Source: Elymus sibiricus (taxonomy: Eukaryota > Streptophyta > Magnoliopsida > Poales > Poaceae). From it: a stretch of 64,000 bases of DNA. Made by a program: the position numbers and the translations under genes. Numbering within the stretch: position 1 is the first letter of the stretch; each line of letters begins with the position of its first letter. Of this stretch, positions 61,431-64,000 are shown piece after piece. Under the pieces are notes generated by a model. That model had not been told where the DNA came from, made no database searches, and saw nothing but the letters and a program-made list of their open reading frames with translations. Where the stretch lies: NCBI GenBank assembly GCA_039707655.1, contig CM077672.1, positions 458,282,390 to 458,346,389 of the forward strand, in the 5' to 3' direction.

Positions 61431-63347
61431 GAAAAAAGATCGAACCTACTACCTCTCTACGGGGTTGCACACATACGGTGTCATCTATCCGGCAGGGCTT
61501 CGCCGTCCAGAACAAAAAATACCAAAGTACCCCCACTTTATGTCACACATAAAGAGAATAAAAGGCAAAAATAATGGCATCTGGAGCTCCATGGAGGACC
61601 TCCACCTTGGCCGGCCACCCTCATGCCCCCCCCCCCCAAGGGGGGTTCCTTAGTGCCTAAGTCTTTCTAGAAGCCTTTTGGGAAAATCCCAAAAGGTGGC
61701 TTTCCAAAAAATTAACCATAAAGTGATTTTCACTATTCACGGAGACAATTTTCCGCGACCGTTAAATCCGAAAATATTTCTGTGGGTCTTAGAATAATTC
61801 CAGTACCCACTAAAATGATTTTGGATTCGTTCCGAAACAATTCCGGATTAGTGATTTTCATCTGCGAAAAGCAACCAAACCGGTTCCGGCAGATCCGGAA
61901 CATTTCCGGTTTTTATCCCGGAAAAATCCCAGAAGTTTCCAGAACAATTCTGGCACCCTCCAAGAATTTCCAGGCGTGTGCCAAAACCAATTTGACTTAA
62001 TGGTATACCCCGAAACAACTTTTCAGTTTTACCGGAACTATTCCGGTGTCCTCTCCGGAACGTTTCCGTTGTCTCCGAAACTTTTCCGGTGACTTTCTCT
62101 CAGACTCCCTGTCTAGTATTCAGCGGATAGACGACCCTTAAGCGTGTGACCCTATAGGTTCGGTGAAGTATAGACATGACCCGGAACACTTTCCGATCAA
62201 TGATCAACATCGGAGCCGTGGACACCCATATTGACCCCTATACCCACACGAATAAATATTCGAGTGAACCTCCAGTTGCCGTGTGCTGTTCCTGTTGCTT
62301 CGCGATATGTTACAAATACCCGAGGTGAGAATCATCGGCATCCCCTTGGATCAACACTTGTCCACAATGCCAGTTACCTCGTTACCGCTTTTGTTCTCTT
62401 TTCTCGTACCCGTGTTCCGCCATCCCCGTGATCAAATCACATTGTGTCTGGCCAGACGATGATGGATACCGTAACACCGAGAGGGCCCAGATATATCTCT
62501 CCATCGTCGGAGGAGCAAATACCAATCTTGAGCTATCAAGTCCCTTGTGACACTTTTCATGAACCCGTAAGCTGCCGTAATAGCCACCCATTTACGGCTG
62601 ACGTTTAACAAACCCCAAAGTTCATGAAGCAAGCATGAAGAAACTCGACACTCTCATGGTCTAAGGAATTATGCGAACGTTAACTTTCTCTGTGTTATTA
62701 ACCATTAACTTGTGACGAATGTATCTCATAGCATAACATCAATTCGGGTCGATTCAACACAAGTGTTCTCCTAACATTGTGCCCTCAAAGTTGCCGGCAT
62801 AGTCATGCCCATGATCAGGAAAACAGAACCATCATGCAAAACTTGAGCTAGTCTTAGAGGCTAGACTAGGAATACATTTTACCGTTTATTATTCCACACG
62901 TGCATATGAGTCTTCCTCCGAGCCTCATGGTTATTGTAGACTCGAGAACCATAGCAGTTATAGCACGGAATATAAACTTAATTACGAACATGGGGATAAA
63001 TAATAACATTTATTATTGCCTCTAGGGCATATCTCCTACAGACTCCCACTTGCACTAGAGTCAATAATCTGGTCAATGCTAATGCACATTACACCTATGG
63101 CATACCAGTGTAAAAATGCTTCGCATGTGGTATAGCCTGATGTCCAACGGATCTGACAACTTCAGTTTCGTGTGTATCTTTGCATGTCCTCGCGTTTTCA
63201 CGCTTTCACAAAATTCATATTTTGTGTGGACTTGGCTTTGTATATATGTGAATCACAGGTCAAACCTTGATTCCTCAGACTGAGCTATGGAGCAACTATC
63301 TGCAATAGTGTCCCATTGACCAAAGCCATCTTGGAACCATACTAAGT

Positions 63348-63623
63348 TCATGAATGAACTATATGATTCAACATCTTCTTTGTCGCTTCCAAAGCGTCAA
63401 CATACTTAGCCTTTGTTATAGAATTCGCCACAGTATCCTGTTTGGAACAATTTCCAACTACTGTGCCACCGTATTGTGTGTTACACAAAACCCTTAACTT
63501 AAATCGAAAATCGCATAGAGCATTGATGAAGAACGTATCGATGTAATTACTTACAATGAGCACTTCATAATCTCTGCTTGCGAGAAAACATGTCATCAGT
63601 GCTACTTCAGTACTCAATGACAT
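63348..63623 (-). pseudogene. Decayed Copia RNase H region, second copy
   Basis: Same remnant as at 10834-11067, with the SKQDTVANS motif and a following AKYVDALEA stretch; it is slightly longer on the C-terminal side. It shares the first copy's unusual replacements. Confidence 0.7.
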
Positions 63624-64000
63624 TTTTCACTGTTGTCTCATGATCAGTACTTTGATCACTTTGGTATCTATACTCGCAACCACTTGGGAGTATTGGACAT
63701 ATCTGGTTGTTTTACATACCATGGAATACATGATTAATCCAAACACAAGAGTGTGTGGAATCTCCATCATGTATTTTACTCATCAGTGTTTTGGGACACC
63801 AAGTCTTGCAAAAACTCTTTCCATGTGACTTCGGCAAGAATCACTCCTTGGCGTTTTAATGCTAAACTATTTTAGCATCTTGTCATTATGTATTTTGGCT
63901 CAGCCTATTAGGCAATTCTATCTCTGAAGATAATTATGCCTAATATCAAGGCTACTTAGCCCAAACACTTCATCGAAAAACCTTTTTCAATGAAGTCCTA

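Larger units (their letters stand above)
61052..64000 (-). mobile_element. Second Copia element of the same family (right part outside window)
   Basis: The left LTR (61052-63040) starts tgtagggg and ends ctcctaca, followed by the same polypurine tract (63041). It is about 200 bp shorter than the LTRs at 8.3 and 15.8 kb, mainly through loss of a segment near 61520. The internal region runs to the window end. Orientation is minus, like the first copy. Confidence 0.9.

Overview
This is a plant nuclear window, most likely from a Triticeae grass (wheat, Aegilops or barley relative). The evidence is three intron-containing plant genes (a kelch-repeat gene, a non-green-type ferredoxin and a four-exon actin) separated by nested transposons of kinds typical of Triticeae: CACTA elements with 'tttagtcccgg' subterminal repeats, TA-flanked Stowaway MITEs, a Copia family whose LTR edge reads 'ggcatatctcctaca', tRNA-derived SINE-like sequence, Helitron-type ends and a Gypsy-type LTR beginning 'tgatacgtctccaacg'. 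No bacterial, organellar or CRISPR content was seen.

Layout. 1-5.9 kb: 3' part of a kelch-repeat gene (+, ten exons visible, 5' end outside the window). 6.3-20.0 kb: a 4.0-kb TG...CA element (solo-LTR-like, 5-bp duplication GTCTT) split by a complete 9.7-kb non-autonomous Copia retrotransposon (- strand, duplication CGACG). 20.0-21.6 kb: intergenic with Stowaway MITEs. 21.9-24.3 kb: ferredoxin gene (+) with a 1.5-kb 5'UTR intron that carries a threefold repeat. 25.4-29.6 kb: a Helitron-like element containing a Stowaway. 30.0-33.4 kb: complete actin gene (-) with a leader intron. 33.5-37.5 kb: layered MITEs, including a hAT MITE (8-bp duplication TTGGGATC) with a Stowaway inside. 37.5-48.3 kb: a 10.7-kb CACTA transposon (3-bp duplication GAT), itself apparently inside a second Helitron-like unit ending near 50.07 kb. 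50.5-55.7 kb: AT-rich, 20-bp-periodic foldback elements with tRNA-like A/B-box modules. 55.7-56.9 kb: decayed LINE. 56.9-60.7 kb: unidentified GC-rich DNA, a MITE and a truncated Gypsy-type LTR. 60.7-64 kb: a second copy of the 4-kb element family (-), again interrupted by a member of the same Copia family, which runs off the window.

How the parts relate. The kelch, ferredoxin and actin genes look intact wherever they are visible; splice phases were checked exon by exon. The CACTA element has a promoter-bearing 5' end, a small coiled-coil/tail-anchored protein gene with an open frame, a broken TNP2-type transposase, then an internal second set of CACTA-end repeats with its own TATA box, a GC-rich leader and a broken second gene (plant transposase-like part plus Ulp1-like cysteine-protease exons). 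The GC-rich leader plus AT-rich segment in front of that second gene is recognisably related to part of the 4-kb LTR-like element at 6.3 kb, which suggests a composite origin or leader exchange between two transposon classes. The Copia copies have near-identical LTRs but decayed coding regions, and the same decay appears in both copies, so they behave like a family mobilised in trans.

The points I consider most worth checking are the composite CACTA with its internal end-derived promoter, the small tail-anchored protein it encodes, the leader shared between a CACTA and an LTR element, the inverted pair of tRNA-like modules at 52.4/53.1 kb, and the compensated terminal hairpins of the two Helitron-like ends. 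All names rest on reading by eye; no database search was run.
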